DNA from: Bacteroidaceae bacterium
GTDB taxonomy: Bacteria; Bacteroidota; Bacteroidia; Bacteroidales; Bacteroidaceae
NCBI GenBank assembly: GCA_023227685.1
Contig: JALNVG010000033.1
Location: 1 to 17,043 of the forward strand
DNA: 17,043 nt
Direction of reading: 5' to 3'
The position numbers were made by a program, and so were the translations under genes. Below the pieces are notes generated by a model that was given only the letters and a program-made list of their open reading frames with translations, did not search any database and was not told the origin of the DNA. This document shows positions 1-8,256 of the stretch, one piece after another; the stretch's first letter is position 1; the number at the start of each line of letters is the position of its first letter.

Positions 1-1991
1 AATGGATTGAGAAAGGTTGGGAAAGGAGCAATGCTCCTGCAGTCTATATTTCTTGGGATGATGCAATTAACTTTTGTAATTGGTTGAGTAAACAGGAATG
101 TTTGGATTCTTGTTATGTCTGGGAAAACGGTCAATACTATTATGATACCAAAGCTAATGGTTATCGGCTTCCTACCGAGGCCGAATGGGAATATGTAGCA
201 AGAGGTGCTTATCAGATACCGACGATTAATAATGGTAAGGGACATTTTTATGCAGCTGGGTGTGATGACGCAGTATGCTCTTCCAGTTATGTTGATAAAA
301 CAGGAATAGAGAGAGAATGTGATAACTACAAAACTCGAAAAGAAGCCGCAAACTATTATAAAACGCTTCAGCAGTATGCTTGGTTTAATATTAATTCCGG
401 TCCCCAGGATTTGTCTTTTAAGGAAGGAAGACCTCATCGGGTTGGGCAAAAGCTTCCAAATGCGTTAGGTATTTATGATCTTTCGGGCAATGCGTGGGAA
501 TGGTGTTGGGATTTGTATTCTTATGATTACTATGCATATTGTCAACAACATCCTAAAGAATGTATTAATCCTACCGGACCTTTATGTGTCGGAGACAAGG
601 GTGGTGTTAATTGCCATGTACTTCGCGGTGGTAGTTGGGGTAATTATCCTCCATTTTTGCGTAGTACTTTCCGTTTTTTTGGTTTACAGCAGGTTTTGGG
701 AAATCGAGTTTGTTGCAATTGGCGTACCGGCTTGCGATTAGTTCGTAATGTGGAGTCTGAAAGAAATGGAATCAAGTGTGTAGGCAACTTTCCAAATCAG
801 AAAAAAAATTATGATGATGCTTTGTCGATTCATATAGATAATGGTTGTATAAAAGACAAGAAGGTGAGTAATAATTATGATCCTTTACTTGATCAAACAG
901 ATTCTATTCTTGGATTCAATAATAAAAGTGGGTCTCCAGATGTTATAAATTTTGGTTGTCAACTATCTCAAGATTTTACTACAACAACGTGCAATCATGA
1001 CTGGGTAAAAGAACAGTTAGGGTATAATAGTACGTATACTCAACGAATAGATTTTATTCTTTCTTCTCAATTAGCAGAGAAAACAAAAGCTAATGTTATT
1101 GTATCTTACAATATATTGGATTCGAAATCGTATACCTTACTTCCTTTAAATTTGGAAATTTCTCATTATTTTACTGATCATTTGAATGTTCGTTTCGGGC
1201 GGTTGATTAGTAAATTATCCGAATCACAATTTTACGGACGATTGGCTTTAGGTGAAGATGCTTCGCACACTTTTGGACGTACACCTTTTGTTAATGATGC
1301 ATTTGAAATTCTTTATAAAGTGGGTATAAATAAACCCGTATTTTTTATAGGCGCAAAAACTTGTTATGATAATCCTTCATTTGAGGGTATATATTGTGGA
1401 ATACATAATATAACAGCAAAGGGATTACAATCTTATTTATTACTTTCAACAATAAAAGAACATGTTTCAACAATTGTAAAAAGTATAAAGAATTATGCTG
1501 GTAGCAATAGATGGTATTTTAGTTATGAGGGAGAAATTGCTTATAAAAAACCTGAACAATGTTATTTTCTCGGAATCGGAGGATATGTTGATTATATCGG
1601 TGCCATTCCTCACGCGCAGCGTAAAAGAGATTTGATGGCATCTTCGTTACCTACGATAACAGAATCCAATAAGGCTCTTAAAGAAACTTTTATTCCTATG
1701 TGTGGTTTCCGTTTGAGGCCGGATAAGATAAATCCAAAATTTAATTTTTTGGCGATGGCCGGTTTCGAGGCTGAAATGCAAGGGATGTTAACAAATAAGT
1801 ATACTTCACTTAATATGTTTGGGTACTTGAAATTTAAGATTACTAACCGTTTGATATTGACGTATGCATGTAATCCTCAATTTACATGGTTTTCAAAAGG
1901 TGAATCCAGCAGTTTTAAGTTTCTTGGTGGAACAGCCCATTATTTAAGAATTAGTTTGACTATCGGTCGTCCGAATAGAATGATGATGTAA
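1..1991 (+). CDS. SUMF1 domain protein with porin-like C-terminal region (5' partial)
   Basis: The frame is open from base 3, giving at least 662 residues; the true start and any signal peptide lie before the window. The TTG at 84 is inside the domain and is not a start. The first ~255 residues are the later part of a SUMF1/FGE-sulfatase domain: SWDDAINFCNWLS, YRLPTEAEWEYVARG, GNAWEWCWDLY, LRGGSW and the closing TGLRLVRN. Catalytic FGEs end this motif with Cys (GFRC); here it is Leu, so formylglycine formation is unlikely and a structural or binding role is more likely. The domain is rich in Cys, suggesting disulfides in an exported protein. From about base 1030 to the end come alternating hydrophobic and polar strands with porin-like turns (HLNVRFGRL, FLGIGGYVDYIG, YLRISLTIG), read as an outer-membrane beta-barrel. 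It ends RPNRMMM, without the terminal aromatic residue usual for such barrels. The next gene starts 11 bases later. The SUMF1 call is firm; the barrel is inference. Confidence 0.8.
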   Translation, partial: WIEKGWERSNAPAVYISWDDAINFCNWLSKQECLDSCYVWENGQYYYDTKANGYRLPTEAEWEYVARGAYQIPTINNGKGHFYAAGCDDAVCSSSYVDKTGIERECDNYKTRKEAANYYKTLQQYAWFNINSGPQDLSFKEGRPHRVGQKLPNALGIYDLSGNAWEWCWDLYSYDYYAYCQQHPKECINPTGPLCVGDKGGVNCHVLRGGSWGNYPPFLRSTFRFFGLQQVLGNRVCCNWRTGLRLVRNVESERNGIKCVGNFPNQKKNYDDALSIHIDNGCIKDKKVSNNYDPLLDQTDSILGFNNKSGSPDVINFGCQLSQDFTTTTCNHDWVKEQLGYNSTYTQRIDFILSSQLAEKTKANVIVSYNILDSKSYTLLPLNLEISHYFTDHLNVRFGRLISKLSESQFYGRLALGEDASHTFGRTPFVNDAFEILYKVGINKPVFFIGAKTCYDNPSFEGIYCGIHNITAKGLQSYLLLSTIKEHVSTIVKSIKNYAGSNRWYFSYEGEIAYKKPEQCYFLGIGGYVDYIGAIPHAQRKRDLMASSLPTITESNKALKETFIPMCGFRLRPDKINPKFNFLAMAGFEAEMQGMLTNKYTSLNMFGYLKFKITNRLILTYACNPQFTWFSKGESSSFKFLGGTAHYLRISLTIGRPNRMMM

Positions 1992-2002
1992 AAAAAATAA
2001 AT

Positions 2003-3169
2003 ATGGCAGTAAAAATTCTTAGTGTAGATGATGAGCATGATTTAAAAATATTGTTGACACAGTATTTCCGAAAGAAAATACGTGCAGGCGAATACATCTT
2101 TTCTTTTGCTCATAATGGGTTGGAAGCCCTAAAAATGATGCTTGAAACTCCTGATTTTGATATTGTTTTGAGTGATATTAATATGCCGGAGATGGATGGA
2201 CTAACTCTGTTGTCAAAGATAAATGAATTGAGGAATCCAGCTTTAAAATGCATTATGGTTTCAGCTTATGGTGATATGGAAAATATCCGTACGGCAATGA
2301 ACCGAGGTGCTTTCGATTTTGCGACTAAGCCAATTGATCTTGATGATTTGGCTCGAACTATTGAAAATGCAATTCAGCAAATAAAATATGTGCGTGAACG
2401 CCAAAAAGAACACGATCAGTTGGAATCATTGAAGAATGATCTTGCTGTTGCCGGTGAAATACAACAGGCCATTTTGCCACGTATATTTCCACCTTTCCCC
2501 GAGTTAAGTGATAAGGTGGATATTTTTGCCAGCATGAAAGCTGCTAAAGATGTTGGTGGAGATTTCTATGATTTTTTCCAGATAGACAATGATCGTTTAG
2601 GGTTTGTTATTGCAGATGTTTCCGGTAAAGGAGTGCCGGCATCTTTATTTATGGCTGTAAGTCGTACTTTGATTCGTGCAACAGGTATGCAGGGAATAAC
2701 TTCAAATGCTTGTTTGACATCTGTCAATAAGTTGCTTTGCAAGGAAAGTCTTGATTCTATGTTTGTTACAGTCTTTTATGGTATTTACAATGTTGTTACA
2801 GGAGTTATTGATTATACAAATGGTGGACATAATCCTCCATATATCCTCCGTAGTGATAATACTGTTGAGGTATTGCCTATGTCTAAGAACTTCATTCTCG
2901 GTGTTTTTGATGATTTCGAATTCCAAAATGATATGTTGACGATTAAAGAGGGTGATGCACTTGTGATGTTTACCGATGGTGTGACTGAAGCATTCAGTAC
3001 TAAACATGAGCAGTTTGATGAGACTCGTTTGGTTAATTCGTTATCAACATTAGGAGGAGCAAATTCTCAAGAAATTATAGAATCAGTAATCACTGATGTG
3101 GAAAATTTTTCAAGTGGAGCTGAGCAATCGGATGATATTACAATGCTGACGATCAAACATTTAAAATAA
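2003..3169 (+). CDS. Response regulator with PP2C/SpoIIE (RsbU-like) phosphatase output domain
   Basis: This 388-residue cytoplasmic protein has two domains joined by a helical linker. Residues 1-125 are a CheY-like receiver with acidic D9/D10, phosphoacceptor D58 (VLSDINMPEMDG), S87 and K109 (ATKP), a complete set. Residues 126-155 are a charged helix ending in GEIQQAILP, the usual entry to SpoIIE-type phosphatases. Residues 170-388 are the PP2C domain with metal-binding Asp in GGDFYD (D187) and IADVSGKG (D205), plus MFTDGVTEA and the terminal QSDDITML. The family dephosphorylates serine on STAS antagonists, releasing them to bind their partner kinase; phosphorylation of the receiver normally sets phosphatase activity. 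Both likely substrates (STAS genes at 5068 and 7520) and the opposing kinase (7834) are in the same gene run. It is the only receiver domain in the window, so the histidine kinase at 13559 is its natural candidate donor (inference). Confidence 0.93.
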   Translation: MAVKILSVDDEHDLKILLTQYFRKKIRAGEYIFSFAHNGLEALKMMLETPDFDIVLSDINMPEMDGLTLLSKINELRNPALKCIMVSAYGDMENIRTAMNRGAFDFATKPIDLDDLARTIENAIQQIKYVRERQKEHDQLESLKNDLAVAGEIQQAILPRIFPPFPELSDKVDIFASMKAAKDVGGDFYDFFQIDNDRLGFVIADVSGKGVPASLFMAVSRTLIRATGMQGITSNACLTSVNKLLCKESLDSMFVTVFYGIYNVVTGVIDYTNGGHNPPYILRSDNTVEVLPMSKNFILGVFDDFEFQNDMLTIKEGDALVMFTDGVTEAFSTKHEQFDETRLVNSLSTLGGANSQEIIESVITDVENFSSGAEQSDDITMLTIKHLK

Positions 3170-3199
3170 TAATATTATTAATTTTAAAAATAGAAAAAT

Positions 3200-5056
3200 A
3201 TGGAAGACAAGTTTAAAGTCTTTAAACCCAAAGGTGCCATGCAATTTGAGTTTTCCGATTTGATATCTGGATATGTACAAAGTTTCGATGAAAAGAATCA
3301 TTGCTTTGAACTACTTACTACTGACAAACGGAATTTTAAAATAGTACTTACTGATACTACATTTGCGCGTATGTTGAGAAATCTGGACGAACCTTATCAG
3401 GATTGTACCGGAGATCTATATTCTATTCTTTCTCAGAAGGGGAGAATGGTTTTTGCCTATGGCCTTTTCTATCCAAAGGCCGATAATAATTATGAATTTG
3501 AGGCTAAGCAACTTGATTTCCCAGAGAGAACAGTTGGCAAATATCGTTTTGAGGAATCGAATTGGTGGTCGAATCAGGCAAAGAGTATTTGTGATTTTTT
3601 TGTTAAGGCCCAATTTGGTACTTCAGGAGATATTGATTATAAGCATTATCGTACATCCGTTAATCTAAGTGGCGAAAATGATCAGAATACATATCGTCAA
3701 GAGACAGACACTATTTCACGTATGATTTATGGTATGGCATCTGCTTTTATGCTGACCGGTGAAGATAAATTTCTTGATGTTGCTGAGAAAGGAGTTGAAT
3801 ATCTCTCACAGCATATGCGCTTTTATGATGTTGATGAAAACATTGTTTATTGGTATCATGGCATTGATGTTAAAAACGGCAAAGAAACGAAGATCTTTAC
3901 TTCCGAGTTTGGTGATGATTATGACGCGATTCCTATGTACGAGCAGATTTATGCTTTGGCTGGTCCAATTCAAACTTATCGTATTAATGGTGATCCGGGT
4001 ATTTTAAGAGATACTGAATTAACGATTTCTTTATTTGAGCGTTTCTTCAAGGATAAAAAAAGTGAGGGATATTACTCGCACATCGATCCGGTTCTGTTGA
4101 GTCCGGCCAGTGATTCACTTGGGGCTAATAAATTGTGTAAAAACTGGAATTCTGTTGGAGATCATGCACCGGCATATTTGATTAATTTGTATTTGGCTAC
4201 CGGTGAAGAGAAATATAGAAAATTTCTCGAATATACAGCTGATGCTATTGTTACACATTTTCCTGACTATGAGCACAGTCCGTTTGTCAATGAACGTTTC
4301 CATGATAATTGGTCTTTTGATCAATCATGGGGATGGCAACAAGACAGAGCTGTTGTTGGTCATAATCTGAAAATCGCGTGGAATTTGATGCGTATTAATA
4401 GTGTTTGCCCTAAAAAGATATATGAGGAGTTAGCTCATCATATAGCCAATGTAATGCCTAAAGTTGGTTTAGATGTTCAGCGTGGTGGTTGGTATGATGT
4501 AATAGAACGTAAGTTACATGGCGATCAAGAATATTATCGTTTTGCTTGGCATGACCGTAAGGCTTGGTGGCAACAGGAGCAGGCCATTCTTGCTTACGAA
4601 ATACTTTATGGTATTTATGGGAAGGAAGAATATTTGCGTTATGCACGTGAGTCTGCGGCATTTTATAACACATTCTTCCTTGATCATGAGGATGGTGCCG
4701 TTTATTTTAATGTGCTAAATAATGGTTTGCCTTATTTGTTGGGTACCGAGCGTAATAAAGGTAGTCATTCCATGAGTGCTTATCATTCTGTTGAGTTGGC
4801 ATATCTCGCAGCAACATATACTAATCTTTTGAATACTAAAAAGTCGTTACCCTTATATTTCAAACCGATGGTTAACGGTTTTAAAGATAACCTCCTTCGT
4901 GTCCAACCTGATATTCTTCCGGCAGGTAGCATTAAGATTGCTCACGTTTGGATTGATGGTAAGGAATGGACAAGGTATGATGCCGAAAAAATGATTATTG
5001 AGCTTCCAGCTTTGAATTATCGTCCGAAAATCAAAGTAATTATTGAACCTAAGTAA
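3200..5056 (+). CDS. AGE-family (N-acylglucosamine 2-epimerase-like) protein with extra N- and C-terminal regions
   Basis: This 618-residue soluble protein has no signal peptide. The middle (about 120-545) looks like the (alpha/alpha)6 barrel of the AGE/cellobiose 2-epimerase superfamily: repeated helices with paired aromatics, VVGHNLKIAWNL (H388), KAWWQQEQAILA (W456/W457) and a late His in NKGSHS (H523). H388 and H523 fit the two catalytic His of AGE (H248 and H382 of the porcine enzyme). The Glu usually three residues after the first His (GHxxE) is Lys391 here, so the reaction may differ from a classical epimerase. Residues 1-115 are a beta-rich region not part of the core family, and about 550-618 form a short beta-rich tail. 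At 618 residues it is much longer than the usual ~400. It lies between the phosphatase and a STAS gene, with GlgX two genes on, so a sugar or oligosaccharide substrate is likely, but I cannot name it. A glycosidase of the same fold is an alternative. Confidence 0.8.
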   Translation: MEDKFKVFKPKGAMQFEFSDLISGYVQSFDEKNHCFELLTTDKRNFKIVLTDTTFARMLRNLDEPYQDCTGDLYSILSQKGRMVFAYGLFYPKADNNYEFEAKQLDFPERTVGKYRFEESNWWSNQAKSICDFFVKAQFGTSGDIDYKHYRTSVNLSGENDQNTYRQETDTISRMIYGMASAFMLTGEDKFLDVAEKGVEYLSQHMRFYDVDENIVYWYHGIDVKNGKETKIFTSEFGDDYDAIPMYEQIYALAGPIQTYRINGDPGILRDTELTISLFERFFKDKKSEGYYSHIDPVLLSPASDSLGANKLCKNWNSVGDHAPAYLINLYLATGEEKYRKFLEYTADAIVTHFPDYEHSPFVNERFHDNWSFDQSWGWQQDRAVVGHNLKIAWNLMRINSVCPKKIYEELAHHIANVMPKVGLDVQRGGWYDVIERKLHGDQEYYRFAWHDRKAWWQQEQAILAYEILYGIYGKEEYLRYARESAAFYNTFFLDHEDGAVYFNVLNNGLPYLLGTERNKGSHSMSAYHSVELAYLAATYTNLLNTKKSLPLYFKPMVNGFKDNLLRVQPDILPAGSIKIAHVWIDGKEWTRYDAEKMIIELPALNYRPKIKVIIEPK

Positions 5057-5067
5057 AATATTGAATT

Positions 5068-5373
5068 ATGCAGAATATAAAAGTACATCAAGTAGGAAAA
5101 ATCCTCGATGCTTCAACGAGTGCTGAAGAGCAGGCTGCCATATTGGCTATCCTTGATCAGAATGAGAATGTTGCATTAGATCTTTCGCATTGTACATACG
5201 TCTCTAGTGCTGGATTGAGAGTAATGTTATACAGCTTTAAGGTTGCTAAGAGTAAAAAGCTTGTTTTATATCTAGTTAGAGTTTCCGATGATGTTAAAGA
5301 TGTGATGAAGATGACTGGGTTTGATAAGTTTTTCACTTATTTTAATACGGTTGATGAATGTTTAAAATCATAA
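5068..5373 (+). CDS. STAS-domain anti-sigma-factor antagonist (first copy)
   Basis: At 101 residues this is a single STAS domain of the SpoIIAA/RsbV type. The core strand-helix unit NVALDLSHCTYVSSAGLRVML carries adjacent Ser46/Ser47 at the phosphorylated serine site, followed by the conserved C-terminal SDDVKDVMKMTGF. By family rule it is phosphorylated by an RsbW-like kinase (encoded at 7834) and dephosphorylated by a PP2C protein (encoded at 2003); the dephosphorylated form binds the kinase or another partner. It starts 11 bases after the AGE-like gene, and its stop is only 3 bases before glgX, so translation of the two is probably coupled. It shares layout and the SDDVK...MTG segment with the STAS protein at 7520 but differs elsewhere, so it is an old duplicate rather than a recent one. 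Confidence 0.92.
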   Translation: MQNIKVHQVGKILDASTSAEEQAAILAILDQNENVALDLSHCTYVSSAGLRVMLYSFKVAKSKKLVLYLVRVSDDVKDVMKMTGFDKFFTYFNTVDECLKS

Positions 5374-5376
5374 GTT

Positions 5377-7485
5377 ATGCAACGGATAGATTTATTCCCT
5401 ACCCACGACTATAAGGGTTACAAGTTGCGTGCAGGTAAGCCTTTTCCTTTCGGGGCTTCTGTTGTGGGAAATGCAGTGAACTTTTCAATTTATTCACGGT
5501 ATGCTACAGCCTGTACGCTTGTTTTGTTTAAGAATCATGCAGAAAAACCGTTTGTTGAAATTCCTTTCTTTAAGGAGTTTAAATTAGGTAATGTATATTC
5601 AATGATGGTTTTTGGGTTGGATTATGAAGAAATAGAATATGGTTACCGTATGGATGGGCCCTATGATTTCCAACAAGGTTATCGGTTTAATAAGGAAAAA
5701 GTTTTGCTTGATCCGTATGCAAAATTAATATCAGGACGTGATGTATGGGGAGTTCCTCCTGATTGGAACTCAATCTTTCAATATCGAGGGCGTATTCTTG
5801 CCGATGATTTTGATTGGGAAGATGACGTACCTTTAGAGACTCCAATTCAAGATAGTATCATTTATGAGATGCATGTTCGTAATTTTACCGAAGATGAATC
5901 TTCTGGTGTAAAGCATAGGGGTACGTTTGCTGGTATTGTAGAAAAGCTTCCGTATCTTAAAGATTTGGGTGTGACTTGTATTGAACTAATGCCTATACAT
6001 GAGTTTGATGAATTTGAGAATAGTCGTCTTTCACCAGATGGCAAGGGGGTCTTGTATAATGTATGGGGTTATAGTAATGTTGGTTTTTTTGCACCTAAAG
6101 CAGCTTATGCTTCTACTGGCAGATTTGGTATGCAAGTAGATGAATTGAAAAATTTAGTCAAGATCTATCATGAGAACAATATTGAGGTTATGCTTGATGT
6201 TGTATTTAATCATACGGCTGAAGGAAATGAAAATGGGCCGTATATTTCTTATAGAGGAATTGATAATAAGACTTATTACATGTTGACTCCTGATGGATAT
6301 TACTATAATTTCAGTGGCTGTGGAAATACTTTGAATTGCAATAATCCGAATGTGAGAGATATGATCATCGACAGTCTTCGTTATTGGGTTACCGATTATC
6401 ATATTGATGGATTCCGGTTCGATTTAGCAGCCATTCTCGGTCGAGATCAAAATGGTGCACCACTTTCCAATCCTCCTTTATTGGAATCCTTAGCTCATGA
6501 TCCTATTTTAGGTAAGACAAAATTGATAGCCGAAGCATGGGATGCCGGAGGTCTTTATCAAGTTGGATCTTTTCCTTCATGGGGCAGGTGGGCTGAATGG
6601 AACGGTAAGTACCGCGATGCAATTCGACGTTTTTTAAAAAGTGATGAAAATGTACTTAGTGAGGTTAAGGAACGTCTTTGTGGTTCTCCGGATTTATACG
6701 CCGCACATAATCGTGGAATTAAGGCAAGTATTAATTTTATTACAGCCCATGATGGTTTTACGATGATGGATTTAGTTTCGTATAATGGTAAGCATAATGA
6801 AGCTAACGGCGAAAACAATACTGATGGTGAGAATGATAATAATTCATGGAATTGTGACTGGGAGGGTGAATGTGATAATAAAGAAATTAATTTTTTGCGT
6901 CATAAACAAATTAAGAATGCAATGGCTTTATTGTTGGTTAGTCAAGGAGTTCCCATGATTCTTTCCGGAGATGAGATGGGAAATACCCAATATGGTAATA
7001 ATAATGCCTATTGTCAGGATAATAAGATTAGTTGGCTGGATTGGAATAATTTAAAGAAGAATGAAGATATTCATCATTTTGTTAAGCAAATGATTAAGTT
7101 CAGAAGGATTCATCCGGTATTAAGATTTGAATACCATTTCGGATATTGCGATTACAAGAATACCGGTTATCCTGATATTTCGTGGCACGGAGTTGAAGCA
7201 TGGAATCCTGCTACAGAATTTCATAATTTAACGGCAGCCTTTATGCTTAATGGTCAATATGCAGTAGGTGGCAATGATAATTTCATTTATGTTGCCATGA
7301 ATATGCATTGGGAAACGCATGCTTTTGAGTTACCTGTCTTGTTTGAGAATATGTCGTGGTATGTATTTGCAAATACTGACGTTAAAGCTCCTAATGATAT
7401 TGCTGAAATTGGTAAAGAAATAGAAGTAAAAGACAAAGAAATTATTGTCGGTCCACGTTCTATTATGATATTGGTGAGTAAATAG
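5377..7485 (+). CDS. glgX: Glycogen debranching enzyme GlgX (GH13, isoamylase-like)
   Basis: This 702-residue cytoplasmic enzyme hydrolyses alpha-1,6 branch links in glycogen or its limit dextrins. An N-terminal CBM48-like domain (about 15-130; FGASVVGNAVNFSIYS, YGYRMDGPYD) leads into a GH13 barrel. The four GH13 regions are present: region I VMLDVVFNHT (270s), region II GFRFDLA with nucleophile D349, region III IAEAWDAGG with acid/base E386, and region IV ITAHDGF with H458/D459. The long insert after region IV, HNEANGENNTDGENDNNSWN, is typical of GlgX/isoamylase-type enzymes. The length is close to E. coli GlgX (about 657). The enzyme has no signal peptide, which fits an intracellular store rather than external starch. 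It sits between two STAS genes of a partner switch, suggesting glycogen breakdown is one thing the switch governs; whether a STAS protein contacts the enzyme is unknown. Confidence 0.95.
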   Translation: MQRIDLFPTHDYKGYKLRAGKPFPFGASVVGNAVNFSIYSRYATACTLVLFKNHAEKPFVEIPFFKEFKLGNVYSMMVFGLDYEEIEYGYRMDGPYDFQQGYRFNKEKVLLDPYAKLISGRDVWGVPPDWNSIFQYRGRILADDFDWEDDVPLETPIQDSIIYEMHVRNFTEDESSGVKHRGTFAGIVEKLPYLKDLGVTCIELMPIHEFDEFENSRLSPDGKGVLYNVWGYSNVGFFAPKAAYASTGRFGMQVDELKNLVKIYHENNIEVMLDVVFNHTAEGNENGPYISYRGIDNKTYYMLTPDGYYYNFSGCGNTLNCNNPNVRDMIIDSLRYWVTDYHIDGFRFDLAAILGRDQNGAPLSNPPLLESLAHDPILGKTKLIAEAWDAGGLYQVGSFPSWGRWAEWNGKYRDAIRRFLKSDENVLSEVKERLCGSPDLYAAHNRGIKASINFITAHDGFTMMDLVSYNGKHNEANGENNTDGENDNNSWNCDWEGECDNKEINFLRHKQIKNAMALLLVSQGVPMILSGDEMGNTQYGNNNAYCQDNKISWLDWNNLKKNEDIHHFVKQMIKFRRIHPVLRFEYHFGYCDYKNTGYPDISWHGVEAWNPATEFHNLTAAFMLNGQYAVGGNDNFIYVAMNMHWETHAFELPVLFENMSWYVFANTDVKAPNDIAEIGKEIEVKDKEIIVGPRSIMILVSK

Positions 7486-7519
7486 TTGATATAATTACAA
7501 ATAATTAATAAATAATATT

Positions 7520-7831
7520 ATGGATAATAGTTTTAATGTTAGAGAAGAAGGAAGTCATTTATTTGTTGAACTTCAAGGAAGGCTTGATACGAATAATGCT
7601 CCATTATTGATGGAAAAATTAAGTGCATATAAGGGCAAAGGTCTTGATACTGTTGTTTTTGATGCTACAAAACTAATTTATATTGCGAGTAGTGGAATAC
7701 GTACCATTATTTTTGTTAAACAGAAATTGGGATCGAATCCCAAAATTGTTTTTTTTAATTGTTCCGATGATGTTAAAAACGTTTTTACCATGACAGGTTT
7801 ACAGAATTACATTGATTTCAAAAATAAGTAA
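7520..7831 (+). CDS. STAS-domain anti-sigma-factor antagonist (second copy)
   Basis: This is a 103-residue single STAS domain. It shows the canonical beginning HLFVELQGRLDTNNAP, then DTVVFDATKLIYIASSGIRTI with Ser57/Ser58 at the phosphorylation site, then SDDVKNVFTMTGL. It is closer to the textbook SpoIIAA/RsbV pattern than the copy at 5068 because it keeps the G-R-L-D motif. Its stop lies 2 bases before the start of the RsbW-like kinase, the usual antagonist-kinase gene pair, so this copy is the more likely primary partner of that kinase. It is 34 bases after glgX; that gap is A/T-rich and I see no promoter in it. Confidence 0.93.
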   Translation: MDNSFNVREEGSHLFVELQGRLDTNNAPLLMEKLSAYKGKGLDTVVFDATKLIYIASSGIRTIIFVKQKLGSNPKIVFFNCSDDVKNVFTMTGLQNYIDFKNK

Positions 7832-7833
7832 TT

Positions 7834-8253
7834 ATGTCTACTCATTGCTTTAAGCCTTTAACAGGACAAGTCGGGAATATCATAGATTATGTGATGGACG
7901 CCCCTGAAGTGAAGCCATACCATGAATTGGCGTATGCATTACGTTTAGTTACCGAAGAGATAGTTGTTAATATTAACAACTATGCTTATACTGATAAAGA
8001 GAAAGGTTATCTTATCGTTTCTATTGAGAAGAAAGAAGATAATCTAATTATGGAATTCAGAGATGGTGGTGTGCCTTTTGATCCATTGGTTAAAGAAGAC
8101 CCTGATATTACATTGCCCCTGGAAGAAAGAGAAATAGGAGGCCTGGGTATCTTTTTGACTAAAAAATTGATGGATTCTCTTTCTTATAATCGTGTAAGTG
8201 GGGAGAATGTTTTGATATTAGTAAAACATATAACGAATAAAAAGAAAAATTAA
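7834..8253 (+). CDS. RsbW/SpoIIAB-like serine kinase (anti-sigma-factor type HATPase)
   Basis: This 139-residue protein consists of one HATPase_c domain of the anti-sigma-kinase group. Visible are the N-box TEEIVVNINNYAY (E42, N46), the ATP-contacting FRDGGVPFDP (D77, G79) and the glycine-rich EIGGLGIFLTKKLMD (102-112). The family phosphorylates STAS antagonists on serine and, when not held by them, binds and inhibits a target, classically a sigma factor. No sigma factor is encoded in this window, so the target is unknown; it could be encoded elsewhere or be something other than a sigma factor. It overlaps no neighbour but is tightly packed (2 bases after the STAS gene, 3 before the PfpI gene), so the three are likely co-translated. 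Confidence 0.92.
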   Translation: MSTHCFKPLTGQVGNIIDYVMDAPEVKPYHELAYALRLVTEEIVVNINNYAYTDKEKGYLIVSIEKKEDNLIMEFRDGGVPFDPLVKEDPDITLPLEEREIGGLGIFLTKKLMDSLSYNRVSGENVLILVKHITNKKKN

Positions 8254-8256
8254 GTA

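Noticed and set aside
84..86. TTG as start of the first gene
   Set aside because: The frame is open to base 3 and the upstream codons encode the conserved SWDDAINFCNW part of the SUMF1 domain, so the gene starts before the window.
475..741. 88-codon + strand frame inside the SUMF1 domain
   Set aside because: The main frame here carries the clear SUMF1 motifs; this frame has no recognisable protein features and is a shadow.
2702..3007. Minus-strand frame of 101 codons, and other minus-strand frames across the window
   Set aside because: All lie inside well-supported + strand genes and show no domain motifs; they are shadows of A/T-rich coding sequence.
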